64,000 nt of DNA from contig NZ_CP007410.1 in assembly GCF_000585995.1 (NCBI RefSeq), positions 2,197,430 through 2,261,429 of the forward strand. Direction: 5' to 3'. The notes under the pieces were generated by a model. That model saw only the letters and a program-made list of their open reading frames with translations, made no database searches and was not told where the DNA came from. Position 1 is the stretch's first letter. Each line of letters starts with the position of its first letter. The stretch comes from Pseudomonas brassicacearum (GTDB lineage: Bacteria; Pseudomonadota; Gammaproteobacteria; Pseudomonadales; Pseudomonadaceae). Positions 38,532 to 48,315 of this stretch are shown here, in pieces. The translations under genes were made by a program, and so were the position numbers.

Positions 38532-41132
38532 ATGGTTCAAGTTCGCAAACTGGTGTTAGCAATAGCGGCCGCCTCGGCGCTGTCCTCCGGTATGGCGCAA
38601 GCGCTCGGGCTCGGGGAATTGACCCTCAAGTCGCCGCCGAACCAGCCTCTGGTCGCCGAGATCGAGTTGCTCGATGTCCAGCAGTTGACTGCCGCCGAAG
38701 TCGTACCGAGCCTGGCCTCGCCCGATGACTTCGCCAAGGCTGGGGTCGACCGCAAGGCCTTCCTCAACGACCTGGCCTTCACCCCGGTGATCAACGCCAA
38801 TGGCAAAAGCGTCCTGCGGGTGACCTCCAGCCAGCCGCTGTCTGAGCCGATGGTCAAATTCCTGGTGCAGGTGATGTGGCCCAATGGCCGCCTGTTGCGC
38901 GACTACAGCGTGTTGCTCGATCCGTCCAAATTCTCGCCGCAGGCTGCTGAGGCAGCGCGGGCGAAGCCGGCCCAGGTTGTGTCTACACCGGTTACCGGGG
39001 CCACCAAGCCTTCCCAGTACACCACCACGCCGCGCGATACCCTGTGGGAAATCGCGGCCAAGGTGCGCAACGGTGGGTCGGTCCAGCAAACCATGCTGGC
39101 GATCCAGGCGTTGAACCCCAAAGCTTTTATCAATGGCAATATCAACCTGCTCAAGACCGGCCAGGTGCTGCGCCTGCCAGACCCTGTGCAAAGCACCGCG
39201 CTGCCGCAACCCCAGGCCATCGCCGAAGTGGCTGCGCAGAATGCCGCCTGGCGCCAGGGGCGTCCGGGCGTGGCGCGCAACGGGCAGCAGCAGTTGGACG
39301 CGACCAAGCGTGGTCGCGGTGAAGGTGCGCCGGCGCAAGCCGCCGGTCGCGATAATTTGAGCCTGGTGTCGGCCGAATCTGCGAAAGCGGGTGGCAAGGG
39401 CAAAGGCGCTGCCGGGGACGCCCAGGCCCTGAGCAATAAGCTCGCGGTCACCCAGGAAAGCCTCGACTCGGCTCGCCGGGACAACGAAGAACTGAAAAGC
39501 CGCATGGCCGATCTGCAAAGTCAGCTGGACAAGCTGCAGCGCCTGATCGAGCTGAAGAACAATCAACTGGCCAAGATGCAGGCCGACGGCAGCGCTGTCC
39601 CGCCTGCCGGTGAAGCACCCCCGGCGATGTCCGCAGAATTGACGCCTGGGCCAGCGGCACAAACCCCGGCGGCGGCTCCAACCCCTGCGCCTGAGGCGTC
39701 TCCTGAGGCGTCCTCTGAGGCGACGCCGCCTGCTGCACCGGTCGAGCCGACACCTGCTGCTTCCGACACGCAAAAGTACAACGACCTGCTGACCAACCCG
39801 ATCCTGTTGGGATTGATTGGCGGCGGCGCACTGGTCCTGCTGTTGCTGCTGTTGTTGCTCGCCCGCCGTCGCAAGGCCCAGCAAGAAGCCGAGAAACACT
39901 TGCGCATGGCCCGAGCCCTCGAGGAGGAGGCCGACTTCTCCCCGGAGCTCGATCTGCCCCCGAGCAGCTTCGAGGGCATTGATGTTCCACCGCCAAGCGT
40001 AAAGCTCGAGCCAACACCGGCCCCTAAACCCATGCCCAAGCCGGCCCCGTTGGTCGCGCCGGTGATCGTCACGCCGCCTATCGCGGCGCCATTGGTGGCG
40101 CCGGCCGCCGAGCGCTCCGACGATGTGCTGCCCCAGGCCCAGTCCCATATCGACCGCGGTCGCTTGAACCAGGCGGCGGACCTGCTTGAACAAGGCATCA
40201 AGGCTGAGCCTCAGCGCAGCGACTTGCGCCTCAAGCTGATGGAAGTCTACGGCCAGCAGGGCGACCGCGACGCTTTCGTCGCCCAGGAACGTCAACTGGT
40301 GGCCAATGGCGAAAACTACGCCCAGGTCGAACAGCTCAAAAGCCGTTTCCCGGCCATGGTGGTCGCCGCCACCGCCGGGCTGGCCGCTGCGGCCGTGGCC
40401 GCGGAACTGGATGCGCAGTACGTCAAGGACCTGCTGGAAGACAAGGCGCCGACCGATGAGGAGTTGGACAGCGCCTTCGACCTGAGCCTGGATGACATGG
40501 AGGCCACGCCCGTCGCGCCAGCCCCCGAGCCTGTCGCCGAGCTGGACGCGTTCCCGGAAGACGACGACCTGAGTTTCGAGTCGGTGCTCAAGCAGCAGAC
40601 CGAAGCCAACGAAAGCCTGGACGACCTGTCGGAGTTTGACCTGGACCTGGGCGCCGATGCCCCGGCGCCGGCTCTCGATGACGAAGACTTCCTGCTGGAC
40701 CTGGACGACGACCTCAAGGGCCTGGACTTGCCGGAGGCCGATACGCCAGCCTTGGCTGACACTCCTGCCGACGACCTCGAACTGCCGGCGGATTTCGATC
40801 TGTCCCTGGCCGATGAAATGGATGCCCAGGACAAGCCAAAGGATGCTTTCGAGTCCGAGCTGGATGACGTCAACGCGGAGCTGGATCGCCTGTCTGACGA
40901 CCTGAGCCTGCCGACCTTCACGGCTGATGACGCCCTGGTCGGCGCAGAAGACGAACCGGACTTCGACTTCCTCAGCGGCACCGATGAAGTGGCGACCAAG
41001 CTCGATCTGGCCCAGGCCTACATCGACATGGGCGACAGCGACGGCGCCCGGGATATCCTCGGCGAAGTCCTCAGCGAAGGCGACGCGACGCAGAAGAGCG
41101 AAGCGCAGGAAATGTTGGCGCGCCTGGTCTGA
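38532..41132 (+). CDS. fimV: Pilus assembly / polar hub protein FimV
   Basis: 866 residues, close to but shorter than P. aeruginosa FimV. Signal peptide 1-25; periplasmic part with a LysM-like domain (about 163-225, TTPRDTLWEIAAKVRNGG); coiled coil about 300-355; Pro/Ala-rich linker; single membrane helix (about 424-447, LLGLIGGGALVLLLLLLLLA); cytoplasmic TPR region (about 530-600), a long acidic segment and the conserved C-terminal TPR (LDLAQAYIDMGDSDGARDIL). It organises the cell pole for type IV pili and c-di-GMP/cAMP signalling. Start ATG after GAAGAGGCT. Confidence 0.95.
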   Translation: MVQVRKLVLAIAAASALSSGMAQALGLGELTLKSPPNQPLVAEIELLDVQQLTAAEVVPSLASPDDFAKAGVDRKAFLNDLAFTPVINANGKSVLRVTSSQPLSEPMVKFLVQVMWPNGRLLRDYSVLLDPSKFSPQAAEAARAKPAQVVSTPVTGATKPSQYTTTPRDTLWEIAAKVRNGGSVQQTMLAIQALNPKAFINGNINLLKTGQVLRLPDPVQSTALPQPQAIAEVAAQNAAWRQGRPGVARNGQQQLDATKRGRGEGAPAQAAGRDNLSLVSAESAKAGGKGKGAAGDAQALSNKLAVTQESLDSARRDNEELKSRMADLQSQLDKLQRLIELKNNQLAKMQADGSAVPPAGEAPPAMSAELTPGPAAQTPAAAPTPAPEASPEASSEATPPAAPVEPTPAASDTQKYNDLLTNPILLGLIGGGALVLLLLLLLLARRRKAQQEAEKHLRMARALEEEADFSPELDLPPSSFEGIDVPPPSVKLEPTPAPKPMPKPAPLVAPVIVTPPIAAPLVAPAAERSDDVLPQAQSHIDRGRLNQAADLLEQGIKAEPQRSDLRLKLMEVYGQQGDRDAFVAQERQLVANGENYAQVEQLKSRFPAMVVAATAGLAAAAVAAELDAQYVKDLLEDKAPTDEELDSAFDLSLDDMEATPVAPAPEPVAELDAFPEDDDLSFESVLKQQTEANESLDDLSEFDLDLGADAPAPALDDEDFLLDLDDDLKGLDLPEADTPALADTPADDLELPADFDLSLADEMDAQDKPKDAFESELDDVNAELDRLSDDLSLPTFTADDALVGAEDEPDFDFLSGTDEVATKLDLAQAYIDMGDSDGARDILGEVLSEGDATQKSEAQEMLARLV

Positions 41133-41150
41133 GAGGATCGGGTAAACAAG

Positions 41151-41181
41151 AACGGCAGCCGATGAGGCTGCCGTTTTTTTT
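41151..41181 (+). terminator. fimV terminator
   Basis: AACGGCAGCC-GATGA-GGCTGCCGTT followed by eight T. Confidence 0.93.
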
Positions 41182-41210
41182 GGCCGGGAATTTGAGGGGA
41201 CTTTGCGGGC

Positions 41211-41280
41211 CCCATCGCGAGCAAGCTCGCTCCCGCAAGGGGCTGACAAATAAATGTGGGAGCGAGCTTGCTCGCGATGG
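41211..41280. repeat. REPIN, family A
   Basis: CCATCGCGAGCAAGCTCGCT and inverse; the left copy has CCCGCAAGG instead of CCCACAGGG. Confidence 0.9.
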
Positions 41281-41314
41281 CGTCAGCCGATTCACCCCAG
41301 GATCTACGGTTGCA

Positions 41315-41343
41315 CTGGCATCCCGTCCCGCCCGCCTTATAAT
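41315..41343 (+). promoter_or_regulatory. Candidate truA promoter
   Basis: Perfect TATAAT (41338-41343) with CTGGCA 17 nt upstream (41315-41320), shortly before truA. Confidence 0.6.
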
Positions 41344-41378
41344 GCCCGCCTTTGCGTACCTCAGCAGGCTGTAATTCC

Positions 41379-42233
41379 TTGGCAAACATAGACAACCCGG
41401 CCGCCGAAATGGCGGCCGACGGCTTTTTCCGGATCGCCCTGGGCGTTGAATACAAGGGCTCGCGCTATCGCGGCTGGCAGCGGCAGGCTTCCGGTGTACT
41501 GACGGTGCAGGAAACCCTTGAAAACGCCCTGTCCAAAGTCGCCGATTCGCCCGTGTCGCTGCATTGCGCCGGCCGTACCGATGCCGGTGTGCATGCCTGC
41601 GGTCAAGTGGTGCATTTCGACACCCAGGTCGAGCGTTCGATGAAGGCTTGGGTGATGGGCGCCAACATCAACTTGCCGCACGACGTCAGCGTCAGTTGGG
41701 CCAAGGCGATGCCCGCGCATTTCCACGCCCGCTTCAAGGCCATCGCGCGGCGTTATCGTTATGTGATCTACAACGATCAGATCCGCCCGGCGCACCTGAA
41801 CGAAGAAATCACCTGGAACCACCGTCCGCTGGGCGTCGAGCGCATGGCAGAGGCCGCGCAATACCTGGTCGGCGTCCATGATTTCAGCGCCTTCCGCGCC
41901 GGTCAGTGCCAAGCCAAGTCGCCCATCAAGGAGCTGCACCACCTGCGCGTGACCCGGCACGGCAAAATGATCGTGCTCGACATCCGCGCCAGCGCGTTCC
42001 TGCACCACATGGTGCGCAATATTGCCGGTGTGCTGATGACCATCGGCGCGGGTGAACGGCCGGTGGAGTGGATCAAGGAAGTGCTCGAAAGCCGTATCCG
42101 CCGTTCCGGTGGCGTGACGGCGCATCCGTTTGGCCTGTACCTGGTACAGGTCGAATATCACGATGAGTTCGAACTGCCAGAGCGTTATATCGGCCCCCAT
42201 TTCCTCACGGGTTTCTCGGAACTCGACGGCTGA
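41379..42233 (+). CDS. truA: tRNA pseudouridine(38-40) synthase
   Basis: Isomerises uridines 38-40 in the anticodon arm. Core motifs: ALGVEYKGSRYRGWQRQ, catalytic Asp in CAGRTDAGVHACGQVVHF, and ASAFLHHMVRNIAGVL. The start is uncertain: I use the TTG at 41379 (product beginning ANIDNPAAEMA), giving 284 residues; an ATG at 41409 lacks a ribosome site and also precedes the domain. First of a co-directional series truA-trpF-accD. Confidence 0.93.
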   Translation: MANIDNPAAEMAADGFFRIALGVEYKGSRYRGWQRQASGVLTVQETLENALSKVADSPVSLHCAGRTDAGVHACGQVVHFDTQVERSMKAWVMGANINLPHDVSVSWAKAMPAHFHARFKAIARRYRYVIYNDQIRPAHLNEEITWNHRPLGVERMAEAAQYLVGVHDFSAFRAGQCQAKSPIKELHHLRVTRHGKMIVLDIRASAFLHHMVRNIAGVLMTIGAGERPVEWIKEVLESRIRRSGGVTAHPFGLYLVQVEYHDEFELPERYIGPHFLTGFSELDG

Positions 42234-42295
42234 CGCCCTGCGTAGCATTTGCTACCATCCGGGACTTTCACGGATTTGCCTGAGGTTTTAACGAC

Positions 42296-42928
42296 ATGCC
42301 GGTCGTTCGCAGCAAGATTTGCGGGATCACCCGCGTCGAGGACGCGTTGGCGGCGGTCGAGGCCGGGGCCGATGCCATCGGGTTGGTATTTTATGCCAAG
42401 AGCCCGCGAGCGGTGACGGTGCAGCAGGCGAGGGCGATCATCCAGGCCTTGCCGCCGTTCGTGACCCCCGTGGGCCTGTTCGTCAATGCCAGTCGTTGCG
42501 AGTTGGGCGAGATCCTCGATGCGGTGCCGCTGGCGTTGTTGCAGTTTCACGGCGACGAGACGCCGGCCGATTGCGAAGGCTGGCATCGTCCGTACATCAA
42601 GGCGTTGCGGGTCAAGGCCGGGGACGACATCACGGCTAGCTGCGAGGCCTTTAGCGGTGCCAGCGGCATTTTGCTGGACACCTATGTAGAGGGTGTTCCC
42701 GGAGGCACCGGCGAAGCGTTCGACTGGTCGCTGGTGCCGCAAGGCCTGAGCAAGCCGATCATCCTCGCCGGTGGCTTGACGGCGGAAAACGTGGCCGAGG
42801 CCATTCGCCAGGTGCGCCCTTACGCGGTGGACGTGAGCGGCGGGGTGGAGCAGAGCAAGGGCATCAAGGATCCGGCAAGGATTCGTGCGTTCATGGCCGC
42901 TGTACGCAGCAGCCAGTTGTCAATGTGA
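42296..42928 (+). CDS. trpF: Phosphoribosylanthranilate isomerase
   Basis: Amadori rearrangement of phosphoribosylanthranilate in tryptophan synthesis. 210-residue beta/alpha barrel; [10 protein letters not shown] contains the catalytic Cys, GLFVNAS and LLQFHGDE follow, LLDT carries the general-acid Asp and [11 protein letters not shown] binds phosphate. Detached from other trp genes and next to truA and accD, as usual in Pseudomonas. Ribosome site TGAGGTTTTAACG. Confidence 0.96.
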   Translation: MPVVRSKICGITRVEDALAAVEAGADAIGLVFYAKSPRAVTVQQARAIIQALPPFVTPVGLFVNASRCELGEILDAVPLALLQFHGDETPADCEGWHRPYIKALRVKAGDDITASCEAFSGASGILLDTYVEGVPGGTGEAFDWSLVPQGLSKPIILAGGLTAENVAEAIRQVRPYAVDVSGGVEQSKGIKDPARIRAFMAAVRSSQLSM

Positions 42929-43032
42929 CGGCTGGCAGACTGCCGCCGTCCATACCTGCACTGTACAAAGCAGGCAGGCGCCGCCTCCGGGTGGGCCGAT
43001 AGCGAAGTGGTAACCGCGCTGCAGCGGTTGCC
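42927..43032 (+). other. Two hairpins in the trpF-accD spacer
   Basis: GACGGC..GCCGTC (42927-42950, overlapping the trpF stop) and GGTAACCGC/GCGGTTGCC (43009-43032). Neither is followed by a T run. They may protect trpF mRNA ends or attenuate accD. Confidence 0.55.
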
Positions 43033-43183
43033 GGGATGGCAGAGGAAGGTTGGGTTGCACGCAGGTCATGTTTCGCACTGACCGTGGCGGCCCTTCGACT
43101 CGCCGCACAATGAATTTAGCTCAAGGGCATACGCGGGGCCGCGAACCAAAGTGTTCGGGCTGCCGGTACTGGAGAAAGAAAGC

Positions 43184-44104
43184 ATGAGCAACTGGTTGGT
43201 AGACAAACTGATCCCTTCGATCATGCGTTCCGAGGTGAAGAAAAGCTCGGTGCCTGAAGGTCTGTGGCACAAATGTCCATCCTGCGAAGCGGTGCTGTAC
43301 CGCCCCGAGCTGGAAAAGACCCTGGACGTTTGCCCCAAGTGCAACCACCACATGCGCATCGGCGCGCGTGCCCGTATCGACATCTTCCTGGACGCCGAAG
43401 ACCGTGTTGAGCTGGGCGCCGACCTGGAGCCTGTGGATCGCCTGAAATTCCGCGATGGCAAGAAGTACAAGGATCGCCTGACCGCGGCCCAGAAACAGAC
43501 CGGCGAAAAAGACGCCCTGGTGTCCATGAGCGGTAAGTTGCTGGGCATGCCCGTGGTCGTTTCGGCCTTCGAGTTCTCCTTCATGGGCGGTTCCATGGGG
43601 GCCATCGTTGGTGAGCGCTTCGTTCGTGCTGCCAACCATGCCCTGGAAAATCGTTGCCCGATGATCTGCTTCGCCGCTTCCGGCGGTGCGCGGATGCAGG
43701 AAGCACTGATCTCCCTGATGCAAATGGCCAAGACCTCCGCGGTGCTGGCGCGTCTGCGTGAAGAAGGCATTCCGTTCATCTCGGTACTGACCGACCCGGT
43801 CTACGGCGGCGTTTCCGCCAGCCTGGCGATGCTGGGTGATGTGATTGTCGGCGAGCCGAAAGCCCTGATCGGCTTCGCCGGCCCGCGCGTGATCGAGCAG
43901 ACCGTGCGGGAAAAACTGCCGGAAGGCTTCCAGCGCAGTGAGTTCCTGCTGGAACACGGCGCCATCGACATGATCATTCATCGCCAGGAGCTGCGTCCGC
44001 GCCTGGGTAACCTGCTGGCTCAACTGATGGGGCTGCCGACGCCGAAATTCGTCGCCGCACCGATCGAGCCGATCGTGGTTCCGCCGGTGCCTGCAGGCCT
44101 ATGA
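43184..44104 (+). CDS. accD: Acetyl-CoA carboxylase, carboxyltransferase beta subunit
   Basis: 306 residues; with AccA it transfers the carboxyl group from biotin to acetyl-CoA, the first step of fatty-acid synthesis. The N-terminal zinc ribbon has four cysteines in [28 protein letters not shown]; the crotonase-like core has [14 protein letters not shown] and ASGGARMQE. Start at [12 protein letters not shown] after GGAGAAAG. The stop overlaps the folC ATG (ATGA). Confidence 0.96.
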   Translation: MSNWLVDKLIPSIMRSEVKKSSVPEGLWHKCPSCEAVLYRPELEKTLDVCPKCNHHMRIGARARIDIFLDAEDRVELGADLEPVDRLKFRDGKKYKDRLTAAQKQTGEKDALVSMSGKLLGMPVVVSAFEFSFMGGSMGAIVGERFVRAANHALENRCPMICFAASGGARMQEALISLMQMAKTSAVLARLREEGIPFISVLTDPVYGGVSASLAMLGDVIVGEPKALIGFAGPRVIEQTVREKLPEGFQRSEFLLEHGAIDMIIHRQELRPRLGNLLAQLMGLPTPKFVAAPIEPIVVPPVPAGL

Positions 44105-45408
44105 CCCAACGTACCCTGGGCGACTGGCTTGCCTACCTCGAGCAGTTGCATCCATCAGCCATCGACATGGGGCTGGAGCGCTCGCAAGCGGTAGCGTCCC
44201 GCATGGGACTGGTCAAACCGGCGCCCCGGGTCATCACTGTCACCGGCACCAACGGCAAGGGTTCGACCTGCGCCTTCGTGGCCTCGCTGCTGCGGGCCCA
44301 GGGGCTGAGTGTCGGTGTGTACAGTTCGCCGCACTTGCTGCGCTACAACGAGCGGGTGCAAGTCAACGGCGTCGAAGCCACTGACGCCGAGCTGTGCGAA
44401 GCCTTTGTCGCGGTGGAAGCCGGGCGGGGCGAAACATCCCTCACTTATTTCGAAATGGGCACCCTGGCGGCGTTCTGGCTGTTCGCCCGCAGTGGCCTGG
44501 ATGCCGTTGTGCTGGAAGTCGGCCTGGGCGGACGGCTGGATACGGTCAACCTGGTGGATGCGGACATCGCCCTGGTCACCAGTATCGGCGTGGATCATGC
44601 CGACTATCTGGGTGACACCCGCGAATCCGTGGCCTTCGAGAAGGCCGGTATCTTTCGCCAGGGCGCGCCTGCGCTTTGTGGCGATCTCAACCCCCCTCAG
44701 CCGTTGCTGGACAAGGTCCGCGAACTGAGCTGCCCATTCTTCCTGCGCGGTCGGGATTTCGATCTGGCGATGACCGAGCAGCATTGGCAATGGCGCGGCA
44801 GTGACGCCCAGGGCAACCCGGTGGAGCTGCACGATCTGCCGCTGCTGGACCTGCCGATGGAAAACGCCGCATTGGCGCTCCAGGCCTACCTGTTGTTGGG
44901 TTTGCCGTGGGAGGCCCGGCAAATCGTCGAAGCCTTGCAAGCGACTCGCGTTGTCGGGCGCCTGGATCGCCGGCAGTTCGATTGGCAGGGCAAGCGCCTG
45001 AACCTGCTGCTGGATGTCGGCCACAACCCTCATGCGGCGCATTATCTGGCCGAGCGCCTGGCGCGGCGACCGGTTGCGGGGCGACGCCTGGCAGTGTTCG
45101 GGCTGTTGTCCGACAAGGATCTGGATGGCGTTGTCGACGCGTTGGGTGCTAGTGTCCAGCAGTGGGCGGTGACGCCGCTGGATTCGCCGCGCTCGCGGCC
45201 GGCGGCTGAGTTGCAGGCGGCCTTGCAGCAGCGCGGTGCTTCGGTGCAAACCTACGACAGCGTGGCTGCCGCGCTGGAAGGGCAGTGCGCCCTGGCGACG
45301 GCCGAAGACGAAATTCTGCTGTTCGGATCATTTTTTTGTGTTGCCGAGGCCCTTCAATGGTTGGCCCGGCGCGCCATGGAGGAAGCTGCAGATGGCATTG
45401 CTGGATAA
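44101..45408 (+). CDS. folC: Dihydrofolate/folylpolyglutamate synthase
   Basis: Bifunctional Mur-ligase-type enzyme that adds glutamate to dihydropteroate and to folates. 435 residues. P-loop [14 protein letters not shown] near residue 46, folate loop [22 protein letters not shown], and DVGHNPHAA in the C-terminal domain. Translationally coupled to accD (ATGA) and overlapping dedD at its 3' end, so accD-folC-dedD is one operon. Confidence 0.95.
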   Translation: MTQRTLGDWLAYLEQLHPSAIDMGLERSQAVASRMGLVKPAPRVITVTGTNGKGSTCAFVASLLRAQGLSVGVYSSPHLLRYNERVQVNGVEATDAELCEAFVAVEAGRGETSLTYFEMGTLAAFWLFARSGLDAVVLEVGLGGRLDTVNLVDADIALVTSIGVDHADYLGDTRESVAFEKAGIFRQGAPALCGDLNPPQPLLDKVRELSCPFFLRGRDFDLAMTEQHWQWRGSDAQGNPVELHDLPLLDLPMENAALALQAYLLLGLPWEARQIVEALQATRVVGRLDRRQFDWQGKRLNLLLDVGHNPHAAHYLAERLARRPVAGRRLAVFGLLSDKDLDGVVDALGASVQQWAVTPLDSPRSRPAAELQAALQQRGASVQTYDSVAAALEGQCALATAEDEILLFGSFFCVAEALQWLARRAMEEAADGIAG

Positions 45409-46060
45409 AGCGTACAAGCAGCGCATGGTGGGGGCCTTGGTATTGGTGGCCCTGGCCGTGATTTTCCTGCCGATGCTGTTTTCCCGCCAGGACGAGCAGC
45501 GCCAGGTTACGGTTGATGCCCCGGCCGCTCCCCAGGCGCCGTCCGTGCCGCCTGTGCAGGTCGAGCCCGTGGCAGTGCCCGAGCCGCAGGCGCTGCCCCA
45601 GGAGCCCGTTCCGAGCGATGAGGAACTGGCCGAGCAACCAGCGCCGTCGATGCCGATTGCACCGACGCCTGCAACGCCTGCGCCTGCCGCACCGAGCAAG
45701 CCGCCTGTCGCTCCAACCCCGGTCCCTGCCACTCCGGCGGTCAAGCCGCCGCCAAGCCAGCCGATTACCGCCGCAACCACCAAGCCGGACACTACGCAAA
45801 GCCGCGTGGATGCCAACGGCCTGTCGGTCAGTTGGTCGGTGCAATTGGCCAGCCTGACCAGCCGTGAAAGCGCTGAAAGCTTGCAGAAAACCCTGCGCAG
45901 CCAGGGCTACAACGCCTACATTCGCTCCGCCGAAGGCAAGAATCGCGTGTTTGTCGGCCCGTTGATCGAACGTGCCGAGGCCGACCGCCTGCGCGACCTG
46001 CTCAGCCGTCAGCAAAACCTCAAGGGTTTCGTGGTGCGCTTCCAGCCGGAGCGCGGCTGA
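45392..46060 (+). CDS. dedD: SPOR-domain cell-division protein, DedD-like
   Basis: 222 residues starting within folC (17-nt overlap). Short cytoplasmic tail, one membrane helix (about 13-32, ALVLVALAVIFLPMLF), a long Pro/Ala-rich periplasmic linker and a C-terminal SPOR domain (about 145-220, SWSVQLASLTSRESAESLQK to VVRFQPE) that binds denuded septal peptidoglycan. Likely helps septation. The ATG lies in AGATGG with ribosome site GGAGGAAG inside folC. Confidence 0.9.
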   Translation: MALLDKAYKQRMVGALVLVALAVIFLPMLFSRQDEQRQVTVDAPAAPQAPSVPPVQVEPVAVPEPQALPQEPVPSDEELAEQPAPSMPIAPTPATPAPAAPSKPPVAPTPVPATPAVKPPPSQPITAATTKPDTTQSRVDANGLSVSWSVQLASLTSRESAESLQKTLRSQGYNAYIRSAEGKNRVFVGPLIERAEADRLRDLLSRQQNLKGFVVRFQPERG

Positions 46061-46090
46061 CAGCTATTTACCTGATTTGAATCGTGCAGC

Positions 46091-46119
46091 TTACCGACAG
46101 CTCTGCGCTCTGCTAAAAT
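46091..46119 (+). promoter_or_regulatory. Candidate cvpA-purF promoter
   Basis: TAAAAT (46114-46119) with a weak TTACCG at the right distance (17 nt), 31 nt before cvpA. In enterobacteria this operon is PurR-regulated; no clear PurR box was seen. Confidence 0.5.
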
Positions 46120-46149
46120 GCGCCGCCTTATCCGTCTGTAGGCTGCACC

Positions 46150-46710
46150 GTGCCATTTACCTGGGTTGACTGGGCGATCGTTGCGATCGTCGCCATCTCC
46201 GCATTGATCAGCCTGAGCCGCGGCTTCGTCAAGGAAGCCCTCTCGCTGCTGACCTGGATCATCGCGGGAGTGGTAGCCTGGCTGTTTGGTGGTTCGCTGT
46301 CCCAGTACCTCGCCGGATACATCGAAACGCCTTCGGCTCGCGTGATCGCGGGCTGTGCCATCTTGTTTATCGCCACCTTGCTGGTCGGCGCAATGATCAA
46401 TTATCTGATCGGCGAACTGATTCGCGTCACCGGGCTTTCCGGGACGGACCGGTTCCTCGGCATGGCCTTCGGCGCGGCGCGTGGCGCGTTGCTGGTGGTC
46501 GTGGCCGTCGGGCTCCTGAGCCTGGGGCCGGTGCAGCAGGATACGTGGTGGCAGGAGTCCCGGCTCGTGCCACAATTTCTATTGGTCGCAGACTGGTCCA
46601 AAAACCTGATCCTGGGTTGGAGCAGTCAGTGGCTTGCCAGCGGTATCAGCGTACCCGCTGAAATACCGTTCAAGGAACACCTCTTGCCGACGGCCAAAAC
46701 GCCGCAGTGA
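46150..46710 (+). CDS. cvpA: CvpA family membrane protein
   Basis: 186 residues from a GTG start (VPFTWVDWAIVAIVAISALI) with four hydrophobic segments. CvpA is needed for colicin V production in E. coli and for envelope homeostasis; its biochemical role is unknown. SRGFVKEALSLLTWIIAG and the GAARGALLVVVAVGLL segment are typical. It lies 41 nt before purF, with which it forms an ancient operon. Confidence 0.93.
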   Translation: MPFTWVDWAIVAIVAISALISLSRGFVKEALSLLTWIIAGVVAWLFGGSLSQYLAGYIETPSARVIAGCAILFIATLLVGAMINYLIGELIRVTGLSGTDRFLGMAFGAARGALLVVVAVGLLSLGPVQQDTWWQESRLVPQFLLVADWSKNLILGWSSQWLASGISVPAEIPFKEHLLPTAKTPQ

Positions 46711-46751
46711 GTGTTGTTCAGTTCAGATCCATTAAGTAGGGGTTGCGTCGC

Positions 46752-48257
46752 ATGTGTGGCATCGTCGGTATCGTCGGTAAGTCGAACGTCAATCAGGCGC
46801 TGTATGACGCGCTAACCGTGCTCCAGCACCGCGGCCAGGACGCTGCCGGTATCGTGACCAGCCATGACGGCCGGTTATTCCTGCGCAAGGACAACGGCCT
46901 GGTGCGTGACGTGTTCCACCAGCGTCACATGCAGCGCCTGGTCGGCCACATGGGCATTGGCCACGTGCGCTACCCGACCGCGGGCAGCTCGACCTCGGCT
47001 GAAGCCCAGCCGTTTTACGTCAACTCGCCGTACGGCATCACCCTGGCGCACAACGGCAACTTGACCAACGTCGAGCAGCTGGCCAAGGAGATCTACGAAT
47101 CGGACCTGCGCCACGTCAACACCAATTCCGACTCGGAAGTGATGCTCAACGTGTTCGCCCATGAGCTGGCCCAGCGCGGCAAGTTGCAGCCGACCGAAGA
47201 AGACGTGTTCGCCGCCGTAACCGACGTGCACAACCGTTGCGTCGGCGGCTACGCGGTGGTGGCGATGATCACTGGCTACGGTATCGTCGGTTTCCGCGAC
47301 CCGCACGGCATCCGCCCGATCGTGTTCGGCCAGCGTCACACCGACGAAGGCGTCGAGTACATGATCGCCTCCGAAAGCGTGTCCCTGGACGTACTGGGCT
47401 TCACCCTGATTCGCGACCTGGCCCCGGGCGAAGCGGTCTACATCACTGAAGACGGCAAGCTGTATACCCGTCAATGCGCGACCAACCCGTCCTTGACCCC
47501 TTGCATCTTCGAACACGTCTACCTGGCGCGTCCGGATTCGATCATTGACGGTGTCTCGGTCTACAAGGCCCGCCTGCGCATGGGCGAGAAGCTGGCCGAC
47601 AAGATCCTGCGCGAGCGTCCGGATCACGACATCGACGTGGTCATCCCGATCCCGGACACCAGCCGTACTTCGGCCCTGGAGCTGGCGAACCACCTGGGGG
47701 TCAAGTTCCGCGAAGGCTTCGTGAAGAACCGCTACATTGGCCGTACCTTCATCATGCCCGGCCAGGCTGCGCGGAAAAAATCCGTACGCCAGAAGCTCAA
47801 CGCCATCGAGCTGGAGTTCCGCGGCAAGAACGTGATGCTGGTGGATGACTCCATCGTGCGCGGCACCACTTGCAAGCAGATCATCCAGATGGCCCGCGAA
47901 GCCGGTGCCAAGAACGTGTATTTCTGCTCCGCGGCCCCGGCCGTGCGTTACCCGAACGTCTACGGCATCGACATGCCGAGTGCCCATGAACTGATCGCTC
48001 ATAACCGCACTACCCAGGAGGTGGCTGACCTGATCGGTGCCGACTGGTTGATCTATCAGGACCTGCCGGACCTGATCGAAGCGGTCGGTGGCGGCAAGAT
48101 CAAGATCGAGCAGTTCGACTGCGCGGTGTTCGACGGCAAGTACGTCACCGGCGACATCGACGAGGCCTACTTGAACAAGATCGAGAACGCACGTAACGAT
48201 GCGTCCAAGGCCAAGACTCAGGCGGTCAGCGCGATCATCGATCTGTACAACAACTGA
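46752..48257 (+). CDS. purF: Amidophosphoribosyltransferase
   Basis: First committed step of purine synthesis: PRPP plus glutamine to phosphoribosylamine. 501 residues beginning MCGIVGIVG, where Cys2 becomes the N-terminal nucleophile of the glutaminase domain (1-230); the phosphoribosyltransferase half has the PRPP loop [18 protein letters not shown] near 367. No propeptide, as in E. coli. A terminator hairpin follows. Confidence 0.97.
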   Translation: MCGIVGIVGKSNVNQALYDALTVLQHRGQDAAGIVTSHDGRLFLRKDNGLVRDVFHQRHMQRLVGHMGIGHVRYPTAGSSTSAEAQPFYVNSPYGITLAHNGNLTNVEQLAKEIYESDLRHVNTNSDSEVMLNVFAHELAQRGKLQPTEEDVFAAVTDVHNRCVGGYAVVAMITGYGIVGFRDPHGIRPIVFGQRHTDEGVEYMIASESVSLDVLGFTLIRDLAPGEAVYITEDGKLYTRQCATNPSLTPCIFEHVYLARPDSIIDGVSVYKARLRMGEKLADKILRERPDHDIDVVIPIPDTSRTSALELANHLGVKFREGFVKNRYIGRTFIMPGQAARKKSVRQKLNAIELEFRGKNVMLVDDSIVRGTTCKQIIQMAREAGAKNVYFCSAAPAVRYPNVYGIDMPSAHELIAHNRTTQEVADLIGADWLIYQDLPDLIEAVGGGKIKIEQFDCAVFDGKYVTGDIDEAYLNKIENARNDASKAKTQAVSAIIDLYNN

Positions 48258-48263
48258 TTAACG

Positions 48264-48287
48264 AACCGGCCCTGAGGGGCCGGTTTG
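48264..48287 (+). terminator. purF terminator
   Basis: AACCGGCC/GGCCGGTT stem, TTT tail, 6 nt after the stop. Confidence 0.75.
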
Positions 48288-48315
48288 CGTTTAAATCGAT
48301 TTCAGGAGTGACAGC

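Noticed and set aside
38420..38728. A frame overlapping the start of fimV in another phase
   Set aside because: It continues into fimV out of frame and is not supported by composition or ribosome site.
38556..41249. An 897-codon frame antisense to fimV
   Set aside because: Same reason: mirror of fimV codon bias with Arg/Gln/Gly-rich, low-complexity translation.
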